Notes under the pieces: model-generated | The model's database searches: none | Told to the model about the DNA's origin: nothing | The model's input: only the letters and a program-made list of their open reading frames with translations | Part shown: positions 36,906-46,398 of the stretch, one piece after another | Numbering within the stretch: position 1 is the first letter of the stretch | How the letters are laid out: every line of letters begins with the position of its first letter | Origin: Flavobacteriales bacterium | Lineage (GTDB): Bacteria; Bacteroidota; Bacteroidia; Flavobacteriales_D; Sanyastnellaceae | Assembly: GCA_029245065.1 (NCBI GenBank) | Contig: JAQWQB010000105.1 | Span: 90,720 to 154,719, forward strand | DNA length: 64,000 nt | Direction: 5' to 3' | Translations under genes and position numbers: made by a program

Positions 36906-39272
36906 TCATCCACTGCACATTTCGCAGTCAGGTCCGTTTTCGATTGAACAAGCAATTGCTTCTTCGCTCTGTGCGTCTTCCATAGCTTGTTGGCCATCTG
37001 GAGCACTTTGGTATTTCTTCTCAACGGTGAATTTGATAGCATCACGTGCCGCCTTCGTTCTGAGGTAGTACATACCTGTCTTCAATCCTGCTTTCCATCC
37101 GTAGAAGTGCATAGAAGTCAGCTTGCCGAAGCTTGCGTTTTCCATGAAGATGTTAAGTGATTGCGACTGGCAGATGTATGCTCCACGGTCAGCCGACATA
37201 TCGATGATAGCTTTCTGAGAAATTTCCCAAGCCGTCTTGTAGATTGCTTTAAGGTTATCAGGAATCTCATCGATGCCTTGTACTGAGCCATTTGCTGCTA
37301 CAAGTCTGTTTTTCATTTCATCGTTCCAAAGACCAAGACGCGTAAGGTCGCGCAGGAGGTGCTTGTTCACAACGATAAACTCACCAGAAAGTACACGGCG
37401 GTTATACATGTTCGATGTATATGGCTCGAAGCACTCATTGTTTCCTAGGATTTGAGCTGTAGAAGCTGTTGGCATTGGAGCAAGAAGCAATGAGTTACGT
37501 AAACCGTGCTCTTTGATTTCTTCCTTCAACACATTCCATTCCCAACGATCTGTTGGCTCAACACCCCAAAGATCGAACTGAAGTTTACCTTCAGAAGCTG
37601 GAGATCCTTTGAACGTTTCGTAAGCTCCTTCTTCCTTCGCCAAATCTTTGGAAGCTGTTGCAGCTGCATAGTAGATGGTTTCGAAGATGTCTTTATTCAA
37701 CGTACGTGCTTCCGCGCTGTCGAATGGGTAGCGCATAAGAATAAATGCATCTGCTAATCCTTGAACACCAATTCCAATTGGACGGTGACGCATGTTAGAG
37801 TTACGCGCCTCTACGATTGGGTAGTAGTTGTTGTCAATGATGCGGTTCAAGTTTTTCGTTACTTGATACGTCACATCGAACAATTTTTGGTGATCGAACT
37901 CCCCATCCTTGATGTATTTCGGAAGGGCAACAGAAGCGAGGTTACAAACAGCTACTTCGTCTTCAGAAGTGTACTCGATGATTTCCGTACAGAGGTTTGA
38001 AGAGCGAATAGTACCAAGGTTTTGTTGGTTCGACTTGCTGTTCGCGGCATCCTTGTAAAGCATGTAAGGAGTACCTGTTTCAATCTGAGACTCAACAATT
38101 TTGTTCCAAAGGTCTTGTGCCTTGATTGTTTCGCGGCCACGTCCTTCTTCTTCGTACTTGGTGTAGAGCTTTTCAAACTCAGGACCCCAAGTGTCTGTCA
38201 ATCCAGGGCATTCGTTAGGGCACATAAGTGTCCACATACCGTCAGACTCAACACGCTTCATGAAAAGATCTGGAATCCATAGTGCGTAGAAGAGGTCACG
38301 CGCACGTTGTTCTTCTTTACCGTGGTTTTTCTTAAGATCTAGGAAGTCGCGCACATCTGCGTGCCATGGCTCAAGGTAAATTGCGAAGGAACCTTTACGT
38401 TTCCCTCCACCTTGATCTACGTAACGTGCCGTGTCATTAAATACTTTCAACATTGGAACGATTCCGTTAGAGGTACCGTTCGTTCCTTTGATGTAAGAAC
38501 CTTTCGCTCTGATATCGTGAATGGCAAGACCAATTCCACCAGCGTTTTGAGAAATCTGTGCACACTGTTTGATGGTGTCATAGATACCGCTGATACTATC
38601 TTCTTTTGTGGTAAGGAGGAAGCAAGAAGACATCTGTGGTTTTGGTGTTCCTGAGTTGAACAACGTAGGTGTTGCATGGGTGAACCAACCCTCACTCATC
38701 ATGTTGTACGTTTCAACAGCAGCCTCAAGATCTTCCTTGTGGATACCAACAGAAACACGCATCAACATTTGCTGTGGACGTTCAGCTACTTCTCCATCAA
38801 TTTTGAGGAGGTAAGAACGCTCGAGTGTTTTGAAACCGAAGAAATCATAGCTAAAGTCACGATCGTAGATGATGTTCGAATCGAGGTATTCGCTGTTTTC
38901 TTGGATGATTTTGTGAACGTCTTCTGCTAGAAGAGAAGCTTTATCACCTGTTTTAGGATCAACGTAGTTGTACAAATCGCTCATCACATCAGAGAAAGAC
39001 TTCTTTGTTCCTTTGTGAAGGTTTGAAACGGCAAGACGAGATGCCAATAAAGCGTAATCTGGGTGCGTTACCGCATTTGTTGCAGACACTTCAGCTGCAA
39101 GGTTGTCTAATTCAGAAGTGGTTACACCGTCATATACCCCTTCAATTACTTTCATAGCAATTTTCGTTGGGTCTACTGACTCGTGTAATCCGTAACACAG
39201 CTTCTTGATACGAGCTGTGATTTTGTCAAACTTAACCGCTTCTCTACGGCCGTCGCGTTTTTTTACAAACAT
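36906..39272 (-). CDS. nrdA: Ribonucleoside-diphosphate reductase, alpha subunit (class Ia)
   Basis: Catalytic subunit reducing ribonucleoside diphosphates to deoxy forms. The chosen ATG at 39272 ([17 protein letters not shown]) starts directly with the ATP-cone; the frame is open 25 codons further but not supported. Length 788 residues. Seen in order: ATP-cone (1-95), the barrel with [19 protein letters not shown] and [39 protein letters not shown], and the thioredoxin-reducible C-terminal tail ending CEMCSG. It follows nrdB on the same strand after 108 bases and ends in a strong terminator. Confidence 0.97.
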   Translation of the reverse strand: MFVKKRDGRREAVKFDKITARIKKLCYGLHESVDPTKIAMKVIEGVYDGVTTSELDNLAAEVSATNAVTHPDYALLASRLAVSNLHKGTKKSFSDVMSDLYNYVDPKTGDKASLLAEDVHKIIQENSEYLDSNIIYDRDFSYDFFGFKTLERSYLLKIDGEVAERPQQMLMRVSVGIHKEDLEAAVETYNMMSEGWFTHATPTLFNSGTPKPQMSSCFLLTTKEDSISGIYDTIKQCAQISQNAGGIGLAIHDIRAKGSYIKGTNGTSNGIVPMLKVFNDTARYVDQGGGKRKGSFAIYLEPWHADVRDFLDLKKNHGKEEQRARDLFYALWIPDLFMKRVESDGMWTLMCPNECPGLTDTWGPEFEKLYTKYEEEGRGRETIKAQDLWNKIVESQIETGTPYMLYKDAANSKSNQQNLGTIRSSNLCTEIIEYTSEDEVAVCNLASVALPKYIKDGEFDHQKLFDVTYQVTKNLNRIIDNNYYPIVEARNSNMRHRPIGIGVQGLADAFILMRYPFDSAEARTLNKDIFETIYYAAATASKDLAKEEGAYETFKGSPASEGKLQFDLWGVEPTDRWEWNVLKEEIKEHGLRNSLLLAPMPTASTAQILGNNECFEPYTSNMYNRRVLSGEFIVVNKHLLRDLTRLGLWNDEMKNRLVAANGSVQGIDEIPDNLKAIYKTAWEISQKAIIDMSADRGAYICQSQSLNIFMENASFGKLTSMHFYGWKAGLKTGMYYLRTKAARDAIKFTVEKKYQSAPDGQQAMEDAQSEEAIACSIENGPDCEMCSG

Positions 39273-39380
39273 GTGCTTCCTCTTTTGATGGTTCTGTAAA
39301 GGTTCAATTTTGGGGGAATAAGCCCCTACACGGCTAATGCCGCGCAATGCAATAATCTATAAAGTTAGGTTAGGAACTTT

Positions 39381-40424
39381 CTAGAAATCTTCGTCCATGG
39401 AAAAAGAAGTGTCTTCTTTTTTACCACTTAGAATTCCTGCTTTTTGGTATTCACTTACGCGTTTTTCGAAGAAATTCGTTTTCCCTTGAAGAGAAATCAT
39501 TTCCATGAAATCGAATGGGTTAGATACATTGTAAATTTTCTCGTTTCCAAGTTCCACAAGGAGACGATCAGCAACAAATTCGATGTACTGTGTCATCAAA
39601 TCAGCGTTCATACCAATCAACTTCACAGGAAGTGCATCGGTTACAAACTCTTTCTCAATGTTTACAGCTTCGGTAATGATTTCTTCCACTGTTGCTTTAG
39701 GAAGTCTGTTTACCAAATGACGTGTGTAAAGCAGGCAAGCGAAATCGCAGTGCATTCCTTCATCACGTGAAATAAGTTCGTTTGAGAAGCTCAATCCAGG
39801 CATCAGCCCACGCTTCTTCAACCAGAAGATTGAACAGAAACTACCTGAAAAGAAAATACCTTCTACCGCAGCGAATGCTACAAGACGTTCTGCAAAAGAT
39901 CCGTTGTCAATCCAGTTCAACGCCCAGTTCGCCTTGCGCTTAACGCAGTCAAGTGTTTCAATGGCATTGAATAGTTTGTTCTTCTCTTCTTTGTCTTTGA
40001 TGTAAGTATCAATGAGTAATGAGTACGTCTCAGAGTGGATGTTTTCCATCATGATTTGGAACCCATAGAAGAACTTTGCCTCCGTGTATTGTACTTCAGC
40101 TACAAAATTCTCTGCCAAATTTTCATTCACGATACCGTCGCTGGCAGCAAAAAATGCAAGAACGTGTTTTACGAAAAAACGCTCATCGTCATTTAATTTG
40201 TTATTCCAATCAACTAAGTCTGGCTCCAAATCAATTTCTTCAGCAGTCCAAAAACTCGCTTCTGACTTTTTGTAGAAGTTCCAAATGTCATCATGTTCGA
40301 TTGGGAACAAAACGAAACGATTCGGATTATCGGTGAGAATGGGTTCATTCACCTGGGTGTTTTCTGGTAGGACTTCTTTGATAGCCATCTGCTGTTCTTG
40401 TTGGTCGGGAGCTGCGTTCTCCAT
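39381..40424 (-). CDS. nrdB: Ribonucleoside-diphosphate reductase, beta subunit (class Ia)
   Basis: Radical-generating di-iron subunit, 347 residues. The metal ligands lie in [32 protein letters not shown] (ligand E and H, with the probable radical tyrosine Y134 in HSETYS) and in [15 protein letters not shown]. The presence of this tyrosine argues for a tyrosyl-radical class Ia enzyme and not the tyrosine-less Ic type. The 40-residue N-terminal extension is acidic/Gln-rich and variable in the family. The C-terminal FSMDEDF is the alpha-subunit docking tail. A -7 element sits five bases before the ATG. Confidence 0.96.
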   Translation of the reverse strand: MENAAPDQQEQQMAIKEVLPENTQVNEPILTDNPNRFVLFPIEHDDIWNFYKKSEASFWTAEEIDLEPDLVDWNNKLNDDERFFVKHVLAFFAASDGIVNENLAENFVAEVQYTEAKFFYGFQIMMENIHSETYSLLIDTYIKDKEEKNKLFNAIETLDCVKRKANWALNWIDNGSFAERLVAFAAVEGIFFSGSFCSIFWLKKRGLMPGLSFSNELISRDEGMHCDFACLLYTRHLVNRLPKATVEEIITEAVNIEKEFVTDALPVKLIGMNADLMTQYIEFVADRLLVELGNEKIYNVSNPFDFMEMISLQGKTNFFEKRVSEYQKAGILSGKKEDTSFSMDEDF

Positions 40425-40428
40425 GATA

Positions 40429-40436
40429 CAAACGTA
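40429..40436 (-). promoter_or_regulatory. Candidate -7 element of nrdB-nrdA
   Basis: TACGTTTG on -, 4 bases before the nrdB ATG; implies a near-leaderless message. Confidence 0.45.
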
Positions 40437-40789
40437 ATTTATACCGCTTAGGTGTGTCTATTAATCTCTTTTCGGGTGGGAGGTTCTTATCCTCTTTGGC
40501 GGTTGCGAATGCAAGTTCAACGCTTGCCTAGAACCGACACAACAAAAGTTGTCATAAATGACCCACTAGTCAACCTGAAACAATTCACATTCGGCTTAAG
40601 TTTTTAACACCGAGTGTGGATGAGTTTCTACAGCCCTTTGGTGGTGGGCAAAAGGGTGATTTTAAATTTGTTACTATCCTCTGAAAATGAATTTTGGGCC
40701 GAAAACGTGGCATCATTTTAGTTAGCAAAGTGTTAATAAAATCACTCCGAAATCTTTCTTCATCCACTTAATTTTTCCTTCGTCGCAGC

Positions 40790-40826
40790 ACTGTCAGGGG
40801 CTGTCAAATATTGACAGGATGTCAGT
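40790..40826. promoter_or_regulatory. Possible operator: TGTCA palindrome cluster
   Basis: CTGTCAA-ATA-TTGACAG at 40801-40817 is a perfect 7+3+7 inverted repeat. Extra TGTCAG copies flank it at about 40792 and 40820. The spacing of half-sites resembles a dimeric regulator's binding site. Regulator and target (secA, nrd or both) unknown. Confidence 0.45.
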
Positions 40827-40886
40827 GATTTTCGTTTGGCACTAATTTAGAGGGCCTCGAAACCATCAGAAGCGCAATGAAGATTG

Positions 40887-40894
40887 TATTTTTG
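40887..40894 (+). promoter_or_regulatory. Candidate -7 element of secA
   Basis: TATTTTTG, 44 bases before the preferred ATG; predicted transcription start close to 40901. Confidence 0.45.
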
Positions 40895-40900
40895 CCTTCG

Positions 40901-40918
40901 CTCGTTCGAAGTAACGAG
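40901..40918 (+). promoter_or_regulatory. Hairpin at the predicted 5' end of secA mRNA
   Basis: CTCGTT-CGAAGT-AACGAG forms a 6-bp stem right where the transcript should begin, ending 20 bases before the secA ATG at 40939. It might stabilise the mRNA or affect translation. Confidence 0.35.
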
Positions 40919-40938
40919 GTATTCAATTGAAAAAAAGC

Positions 40939-43900
40939 ATGTTCGGAACAGTAAATAAAATCCTTAAAAGGATACTCGGAGATAAAGCGGAAAAAGATAT
41001 TCAAGATATACAACCAGTTGTAGATCAGGTGAATAAAGTATTCGCGACCCTTCAAGGTGAATCAGCAGATCAATTGCGTGGACGCACCCAAACGTTGCGC
41101 CAAAAGATCAAAGACCGTATAAAAGACCAAGAGGAAGAAATCAGACAACTGAAACTTCAAATTGAGACAAACCCTACCATGGACCTGGATGCTAAAGAGG
41201 CAATCTATGAAACGGTAGACGGACTTGAATTGAAAATCAACGAGGTGATTGAAGAGGTGTTGGAAGAGATTCTACCCGAAGCTTTCGCCGTTATTAAAGA
41301 GACAGCGCGAAGGTTCAAAGAACATTCACCTGTTCGCGTTTCAGCAACTGACTTCGATAAACAATACGCAACCGAACGCAACTCTGTTGAAATTGAAGGA
41401 AACGACGCGCTTTGGAGTGGGTCTTGGTTAGCTGGTGGTGCCGAAATCAATTGGGACATGGTGCATTATGATGTACAGCTCATTGGTGGAATTGCACTTC
41501 ACAGAGGAAAAGTAGCAGAGATGCAAACGGGTGAAGGTAAAACGTTGGTTTCTACCTTGCCTGTGTTTTTGAATGCACTTGCCGGAAGAGGAGTTCACCT
41601 TGTAACGGTAAACAATTACCTCGCAATTCGTGATAGCGAATGGATGGGACCGCTCTTCGAATTTCACGGTTTAACGGTTGATTGTGTAGATAAGCACACG
41701 CCGAACAGTACCGAGCGAAGATTGGCTTACCAAGCAGATGTTACGTACGGTACGAACAACGAATTTGGATTTGATTACCTCCGTGATAACATGGCAACAG
41801 CACCTGAACACTTGGTGCAGCGCAAGCATCACTTCGCCATTGTTGATGAGGTTGATTCTGTTTTAATTGACGAAGCCCGAACACCGTTGATTATCTCTGG
41901 ACCAACTCCAAAAGGAGATCAACACGAGTTCAACGAACTCAAACCACGCGTTCAATTACTGATCAATGCACAAAAACAAGTTGCAACACAGTTCTTGGCT
42001 GACGCGAAACAGAAATTGAAAAAAGAGGATGCAACGAAGGAAGAGTTAAGTGAAGGTGGACTTTCACTTTTCAGAGCCTACAGAGGGTTCCCTAAAAATA
42101 AAGCCATCATCAAATTCCTTAGTGAAGAAGGAATGAAGCAAATCTTGCTGAAAACAGAAGGGTATTACCTTCAAGATAACCAGCGTGAAATGCACAAGGC
42201 AGATGAAGAACTATTCTTCGTCATTGATGAGAAGAACAACCAAGTGGAACTAACCGAAAAGGGAATTAACCTGATCGGTAAAAACATGGATGACGATAAT
42301 TTCTTCACCATGCCAGACATTGCTACTTCTTTGGTGAACATAGACAACGGTCCTTCGTCAGATGAAGATAAGCTCAAGGAAAAAGAAGAGGTCATCCAAG
42401 ATTACGCAGTGAAGTCTGCTCGTATCCACACCATGAACCAATTGCTGAAATCATATGCGCTTTTTGAAAAAGACGTTGATTACGTAGTGATGGACAACAA
42501 GGTGAAGATTGTAGATGAGCAAACCGGACGTATCATGGACGGGAGACGTTATTCTGATGGTCTTCACCAAGCAATTGAAGCAAAAGAAAACGTAAAAATT
42601 GAAGCTGCTACGCAAACGTATGCAACCGTAACGCTTCAGAATTACTTTAGAATGTACCACAAGCTGGCCGGGATGACTGGTACAGCAGAGACAGAAGCAC
42701 AGGAGCTTTGGGATATCTACGAATTGGATGTGATGATCATTCCAACGAATAGACCTATCGCAAGAGAAGACAAGCAAGACCTCGTTTACAGAACGAAACG
42801 TGAGAAGTACAACGCCGTGATCGATGATATCGTGAAATTGCGTGAAGCTGGAAGACCTGTACTCGTAGGTACTACAACTGTTGAAGTATCAGAGCTCCTT
42901 TCAAAAATGCTCGGAATTCGAAAGGTTGACCACCAAGTATTGAATGCGAAGATGCACCAGCGAGAAGCTGAAATTGTTGCAGGAGCTGGTAAGGCTGGAG
43001 TGGTAACCATTGCCACGAACATGGCCGGACGTGGTACCGATATCAAGTTAAGTACCGAAGTGAAAGACGCAGGTGGTTTGGCTATTATTGGTACGGAAAG
43101 ACATGATTCACGTCGTGTTGACCGCCAGTTGAGAGGACGTGCCGGACGACAAGGAGATCCGGGAAGTAGCCAATTCTACGTTTCATTGGAAGATGATTTG
43201 ATGCGTCTCTTTGGATCAGATAGAATTGCCAAAATGATGGATAGGTTGGGGATTGAAGAGGGCGAAGTAATTCAGCACTCTATGATCACCAAATCCATTG
43301 AGCGTGCACAAAAGAAAGTAGAGGAAAACAACTTCGGAATTCGAAAGAACTTGCTTGAGTACGATGATGTAATGAACTCACAGCGTGAGGTTATTTACAA
43401 GCGTAGAAGGCACGCGTTGTTCGGAGAGCGAATCAAATTGGACATTGCCAACATGTTCTATGAGCTGGCAGAATCATTGGTTCAGACTTCTCAAGGGGAC
43501 AAAGATTTCGAAAGCTTCCAGTTGGGCGTACTGACGAATTTCGGAATGGAATCACCGTTTACCGCTGATGAATTTGCCACAACGCCTGCAGATCAGCTGA
43601 TCCAATCATTGTATCAAAAGGCAGAGCAGAATTACCAACGTAAAACGGTTCAGCTTGCTCAAACGGCATTCCCTGTAATCAAACAGGTGCACGAAGACGA
43701 TGCGAATTCATTCAAAAACATGGCTGTTCCATTCTCAGATGGAAGAAAGACACTCCAAATTGTAGCAGACATTGAAAAATGTTATGAGTCTCATGGCAAG
43801 GAGTTGATTGATGCCTTGGAAAAGAATGTGACACTGTCATTGTTAGACAATGCATGGAAAGAGCATTTACGTGGAATGGATGACTTGCGTTCAAACGTAC

Positions 43901-44304
43901 AGCACGCCAGAATTGAGCAAAAAGATCCCTTGTTGATCTACAAGTTTGGTTCATACGATTTGTTCAAATCCATGATTCAAAGCTTGAATAGCGACGTCGC
44001 TTCGTTCTTGATGAAAGCGAGTCTTCCAGGAAGAGCAGAAAGTGTACAGCAAGCGCAAACACCTCAGCGTCCTTCTATGGCTGGTCTTCAAACATCGAAA
44101 GCAGATGTAGATAACCTCAACGAACGTTCTACCGCCGCTCAAGGTGCTGGTAGGCCGCAAGCTGCAGGTGCTGCGCAGAACGCACCTCGTCCACGACCTC
44201 AGCCAGTTCAACCTAGAAAAGCTGAAAAGACCATTGGGCGAAACGATCCTTGTCCATGTGGTTCAGGAAAGAAATACAAGCAATGTCACGGGAAAGAAGC
44301 GTAA
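40939..44304 (+). CDS. secA: Preprotein translocase ATPase SecA
   Basis: Motor of the Sec export pathway. From the preferred ATG (MFGTVNKILKRIL) it is 1121 residues; a TTG four codons upstream is possible. Walker A is MQTGEGKT with K201, the DEAD-like box is DEVDSVLIDEARTPLIISGP, and the second nucleotide-binding fold ends RQLRGRAGRQGDPG. Compared with the E. coli protein of about 900 residues it carries the long insertion of Bacteroidota SecA (around residues 335-490). The C-terminus is the zinc-binding SEC-C motif CPCGSGKKYKQCHGK. Most exported proteins in this window depend on it. Its terminator lies inside the convergent DUF72 gene. Confidence 0.98.
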   Translation: MFGTVNKILKRILGDKAEKDIQDIQPVVDQVNKVFATLQGESADQLRGRTQTLRQKIKDRIKDQEEEIRQLKLQIETNPTMDLDAKEAIYETVDGLELKINEVIEEVLEEILPEAFAVIKETARRFKEHSPVRVSATDFDKQYATERNSVEIEGNDALWSGSWLAGGAEINWDMVHYDVQLIGGIALHRGKVAEMQTGEGKTLVSTLPVFLNALAGRGVHLVTVNNYLAIRDSEWMGPLFEFHGLTVDCVDKHTPNSTERRLAYQADVTYGTNNEFGFDYLRDNMATAPEHLVQRKHHFAIVDEVDSVLIDEARTPLIISGPTPKGDQHEFNELKPRVQLLINAQKQVATQFLADAKQKLKKEDATKEELSEGGLSLFRAYRGFPKNKAIIKFLSEEGMKQILLKTEGYYLQDNQREMHKADEELFFVIDEKNNQVELTEKGINLIGKNMDDDNFFTMPDIATSLVNIDNGPSSDEDKLKEKEEVIQDYAVKSARIHTMNQLLKSYALFEKDVDYVVMDNKVKIVDEQTGRIMDGRRYSDGLHQAIEAKENVKIEAATQTYATVTLQNYFRMYHKLAGMTGTAETEAQELWDIYELDVMIIPTNRPIAREDKQDLVYRTKREKYNAVIDDIVKLREAGRPVLVGTTTVEVSELLSKMLGIRKVDHQVLNAKMHQREAEIVAGAGKAGVVTIATNMAGRGTDIKLSTEVKDAGGLAIIGTERHDSRRVDRQLRGRAGRQGDPGSSQFYVSLEDDLMRLFGSDRIAKMMDRLGIEEGEVIQHSMITKSIERAQKKVEENNFGIRKNLLEYDDVMNSQREVIYKRRRHALFGERIKLDIANMFYELAESLVQTSQGDKDFESFQLGVLTNFGMESPFTADEFATTPADQLIQSLYQKAEQNYQRKTVQLAQTAFPVIKQVHEDDANSFKNMAVPFSDGRKTLQIVADIEKCYESHGKELIDALEKNVTLSLLDNAWKEHLRGMDDLRSNVQHARIEQKDPLLIYKFGSYDLFKSMIQSLNSDVASFLMKASLPGRAESVQQAQTPQRPSMAGLQTSKADVDNLNERSTAAQGAGRPQAAGAAQNAPRPRPQPVQPRKAEKTIGRNDPCPCGSGKKYKQCHGKEA

Positions 44305-44305
44305 G

Positions 44306-45199
44306 CTAGAATAGCTGCGCTCCTGTTATAAGATGAGGCACCTTTGGGGAAACCTGAAGGTGCTTTTTGCTGTATTCTCCAAATGAAATACAGGATTCTG
44401 GAGTATTGATGCTATCTGGTTGGTGCATCAACAAAAAGACTGAATCAAGTCCGTTGGCTTGCCATTCTTGAATACGAAGCACCCAAGATTCAAGTCTTTC
44501 ATCGTCTGTTGGATGCAAGTTGTTCCCGCCAAAACGAAGCATTAGAAAAGGAGCAGTCATACGCATGTGAAGCGCATCTCTTCGTCCTGAGGTGTCTGAT
44601 ATGACACTGCCAATGCCCAATTTTTCCATCAATTCCCAGGTAGCTTCCGCTTCAGGCCCGCCTGTAAACCAATCGGCATGTCGAAATTCAATGGCCAGTC
44701 GCAACTCGCGGGGCCATGTTTTCAAGTAGTTCGTTAGTTTCTCGGCATGTTTTGGGGCGAAGTTTGGCGGGAGCTGAATGAAACAAGGGCCCAGTTTCTT
44801 TTCAAAACGAAGAATGGCATTGATGAATTCATCTGTCAACCCTTCACAATTCACGAAACGCCTGAAATGTGAGATGAGTTGGGGGAACTTCGGACAAAAC
44901 ACGAAATCGTCCGGTGCGGCATCAGCCCATTTTTCAATCGTTGGAGGCGGATGAATACGATAGTGTGTGGCATTGAGCTCAATGGTGCCGAACTGCTCGA
45001 AGTAGGCCGACATGAAATTCTTGATAGGTGTTTTCTCACCATAAATTTTACCTTTCCATTTGGGGATGTTCCACATGGTACCTCCGCAGAACACGTCGGC
45101 CGTTACAGGTTCCCTGCTGAGCACTCGGTTCGTTTGTGGGTGGTCTGCAGGAAGTGAAAAATCAATTCCGCGGATATCATCTAGTTTTCCAAATTTCAT
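44306..45199 (-). CDS. DUF72 family protein (YecE-like)
   Basis: A 297-residue soluble protein with a TIM-barrel-like DUF72 fold. Recognised by FCGGTMWNIPKWKGKIY, the FEQFGTIELNATHYRIHP strand, FCPKFPQLISH, FIQLPPNFAP, LAIEFRHADWF and the C-terminal FLLMHQPDS. Function is unknown; a link to nucleic-acid or sugar-phosphate metabolism has been proposed for the family but is not established. Its last codons cover the secA terminator, and its stop lies one base from the secA stop. The gene is transcribed divergently from the GldL-motif protein gene. Confidence 0.88.
   Translation of the reverse strand: MKFGKLDDIRGIDFSLPADHPQTNRVLSREPVTADVFCGGTMWNIPKWKGKIYGEKTPIKNFMSAYFEQFGTIELNATHYRIHPPPTIEKWADAAPDDFVFCPKFPQLISHFRRFVNCEGLTDEFINAILRFEKKLGPCFIQLPPNFAPKHAEKLTNYLKTWPRELRLAIEFRHADWFTGGPEAEATWELMEKLGIGSVISDTSGRRDALHMRMTAPFLMLRFGGNNLHPTDDERLESWVLRIQEWQANGLDSVFLLMHQPDSINTPESCISFGEYSKKHLQVSPKVPHLITGAQLF
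44338..44368 (+). terminator. secA terminator embedded in the DUF72 reading frame
   Basis: GCACCTT / AAGGTGC extended by T-G, G-T, G-C and G-C pairs and closed by a GAAA-type tetraloop, followed by five T on +. It lies 34 bases after the secA stop and inside the last 20 codons of the convergent gene. Confidence 0.85.
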
Positions 45200-45237
45200 A
45201 GGTCAAGCTACAAGTGTATTCGGTAAATTTACAATCC

Positions 45238-45624
45238 ATGGGGGAATTTGACGACGAACAAATCCTTGACCTTCCAGAAGAGAAGAAGAAAAAGGATAAG
45301 GAATACTTCTATTTGAGAATAGCTAGTATTGGTTTGTTGTGCATCGGTGTCCTCTTTCGACTCATGCATTGGCCCTTTTCCAATTACATCCTAATCATAG
45401 GGGGTATAGCCTGGACTACCTGGACCGTTGTGTTCCTGCTAAATTTAGAGCGCCCAAAAATATACCAATGGGCTTACGGAATCGGGCGCTTCGCCGTGAT
45501 TGTAGGTGTAGTGCTGATTTTGATCATTCAAAAGCACGTAGGGCTGTACTTCTTCGCCTTTGCTACGGTATGCTTTATCGTAGGGATTATTGCCTCTTTT
45601 TTCGACAAATCTGAACGGACATAA
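45238..45624 (+). CDS. Small membrane protein with GldL-like MHWP motif
   Basis: A 128-residue protein; the ATG at 45238 is chosen over a GTG eight codons upstream. After an acidic/lysine-rich cytoplasmic segment (1-25) there are four predicted transmembrane helices. The first hairpin contains LFRLMHWPFSNYILIIGGI, closely resembling the motif of the T9SS/gliding motor protein GldL, FKIMHWPGA-like. It lacks the long C-terminal cytoplasmic domain of GldL and has no GldM partner nearby, so it is a GldL-related small protein of unknown role. comF follows 62 bases downstream. Confidence 0.7.
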   Translation: MGEFDDEQILDLPEEKKKKDKEYFYLRIASIGLLCIGVLFRLMHWPFSNYILIIGGIAWTTWTVVFLLNLERPKIYQWAYGIGRFAVIVGVVLILIIQKHVGLYFFAFATVCFIVGIIASFFDKSERT

Positions 45625-45686
45625 ATTACCAGGGGTCGTTCACAAAACAGATGTAAACTCGGCCATTTATAAGGGTATGTTGCTCC

Positions 45687-46370
45687 ATGATTCAAGTGGT
45701 AAAAGACGTTTTATTTCCGCCGACATGCATCTTGTGCAGAGGGAAACTCAAACAATCCCATTCCATCATTTGCTTGACGTGTGAGTTGAACTTACCGCTC
45801 AGTTTTAGGCAGCACGGTGTTCAGCCAATTGAGCGAGCGCTTTGGGGCAGAGTTCGATTGGAGTGGGCCAGTGCCTTGTACGCATTTTCGAAAGGGTCAA
45901 GCACGCAAGAATTGCTGCATTTTTTAAAGTACAATAGCCAGCCTGAAACAGTGCACGCATTCGGCCAAAAGATGGGCAAAGCCATTGCGTCACGCACTGA
46001 GTTGAAAAAACCTGATGTCATTGTTCCTGTACCGTTGCATCGCAAGAAACGAAAACAACGTGGTTACAACCAAGCTGAAGAATTAGCCGACGGTGTAGCT
46101 GCTGTGCTGAAGTGTAAACACAGACCGTTTCTACTTAGCAGAGAAGACCATGCAGCTTCCCTCACACAACTTGGACGCACAGATCGTTGGCAACGAATTT
46201 CACGGGCCTATCAACTAAAAGAAGAGGTAGAAGGAATAGATCATGCACTCTTGATTGATGATGTGCTAACTACTGGCGCAACGATAGAGGTATGTGCCAA
46301 TTTGTTACACGAAGCAGGCGTTTCACGGGTAAGCGTAGCGACTTTGGCCTTCGCGGATAAATTACTCTAA
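45687..46370 (+). CDS. comF: ComF family phosphoribosyltransferase-like protein
   Basis: A 227-residue protein of the ComF family. The N-terminus has two zinc-binding CxxC pairs (CILC and CLTC), and the C-terminal half is a phosphoribosyltransferase fold with the PRPP loop ALLIDDVLTTGAT near 189 and the PVPLHRKKRKQRGYNQAEELA segment typical of ComF. ComF acts in DNA uptake during natural transformation in other bacteria; a catalytic reaction has not been shown. It precedes the free methionine sulfoxide reductase gene by 28 bases. Confidence 0.9.
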   Translation: MIQVVKDVLFPPTCILCRGKLKQSHSIICLTCELNLPLSFRQHGVQPIERALWGRVRLEWASALYAFSKGSSTQELLHFLKYNSQPETVHAFGQKMGKAIASRTELKKPDVIVPVPLHRKKRKQRGYNQAEELADGVAAVLKCKHRPFLLSREDHAASLTQLGRTDRWQRISRAYQLKEEVEGIDHALLIDDVLTTGATIEVCANLLHEAGVSRVSVATLAFADKLL

Positions 46371-46386
46371 AACGAAGGATTAAGAT

Positions 46387-46394
46387 TACCTTTG
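46387..46394 (+). promoter_or_regulatory. Candidate -7 element of the msrC-type gene
   Basis: TACCTTTG ending 4 bases before the ATG at 46399; near-leaderless arrangement. Confidence 0.45.
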
Positions 46395-46398
46395 CGCC

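Larger units (their letters stand above)
40425..40938. other. 514-base divergent regulatory region between nrdB and secA
   Basis: No supported gene. It holds the nrdB -7 element (40429-40436), a nested inverted repeat (GGTTCT 40482-40487 with AGAACC 40530-40535, enclosing GCAAG/CTTGC 40511-40527), a short palindrome ACAAC-AAAA-GTTGT (40539-40552), a TGTCA-type palindrome cluster (about 40790-40826), the secA -7 element (40887-40894) and a hairpin just upstream of secA (40901-40918). I see no NrdR-like box. A 60-codon minus-strand frame around 40585-40767 has no support. Confidence 0.6.

Noticed and set aside
39273..39347. Upstream extension of nrdA by 25 codons
   Set aside because: The ATP-cone begins at the ATG at 39272; the extra residues do not match the family.
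40585..40767. 60-codon minus-strand frame in the nrdB-secA region
   Set aside because: No ribosome-binding or promoter context and no conserved-looking composition; overlaps the regulatory repeats.
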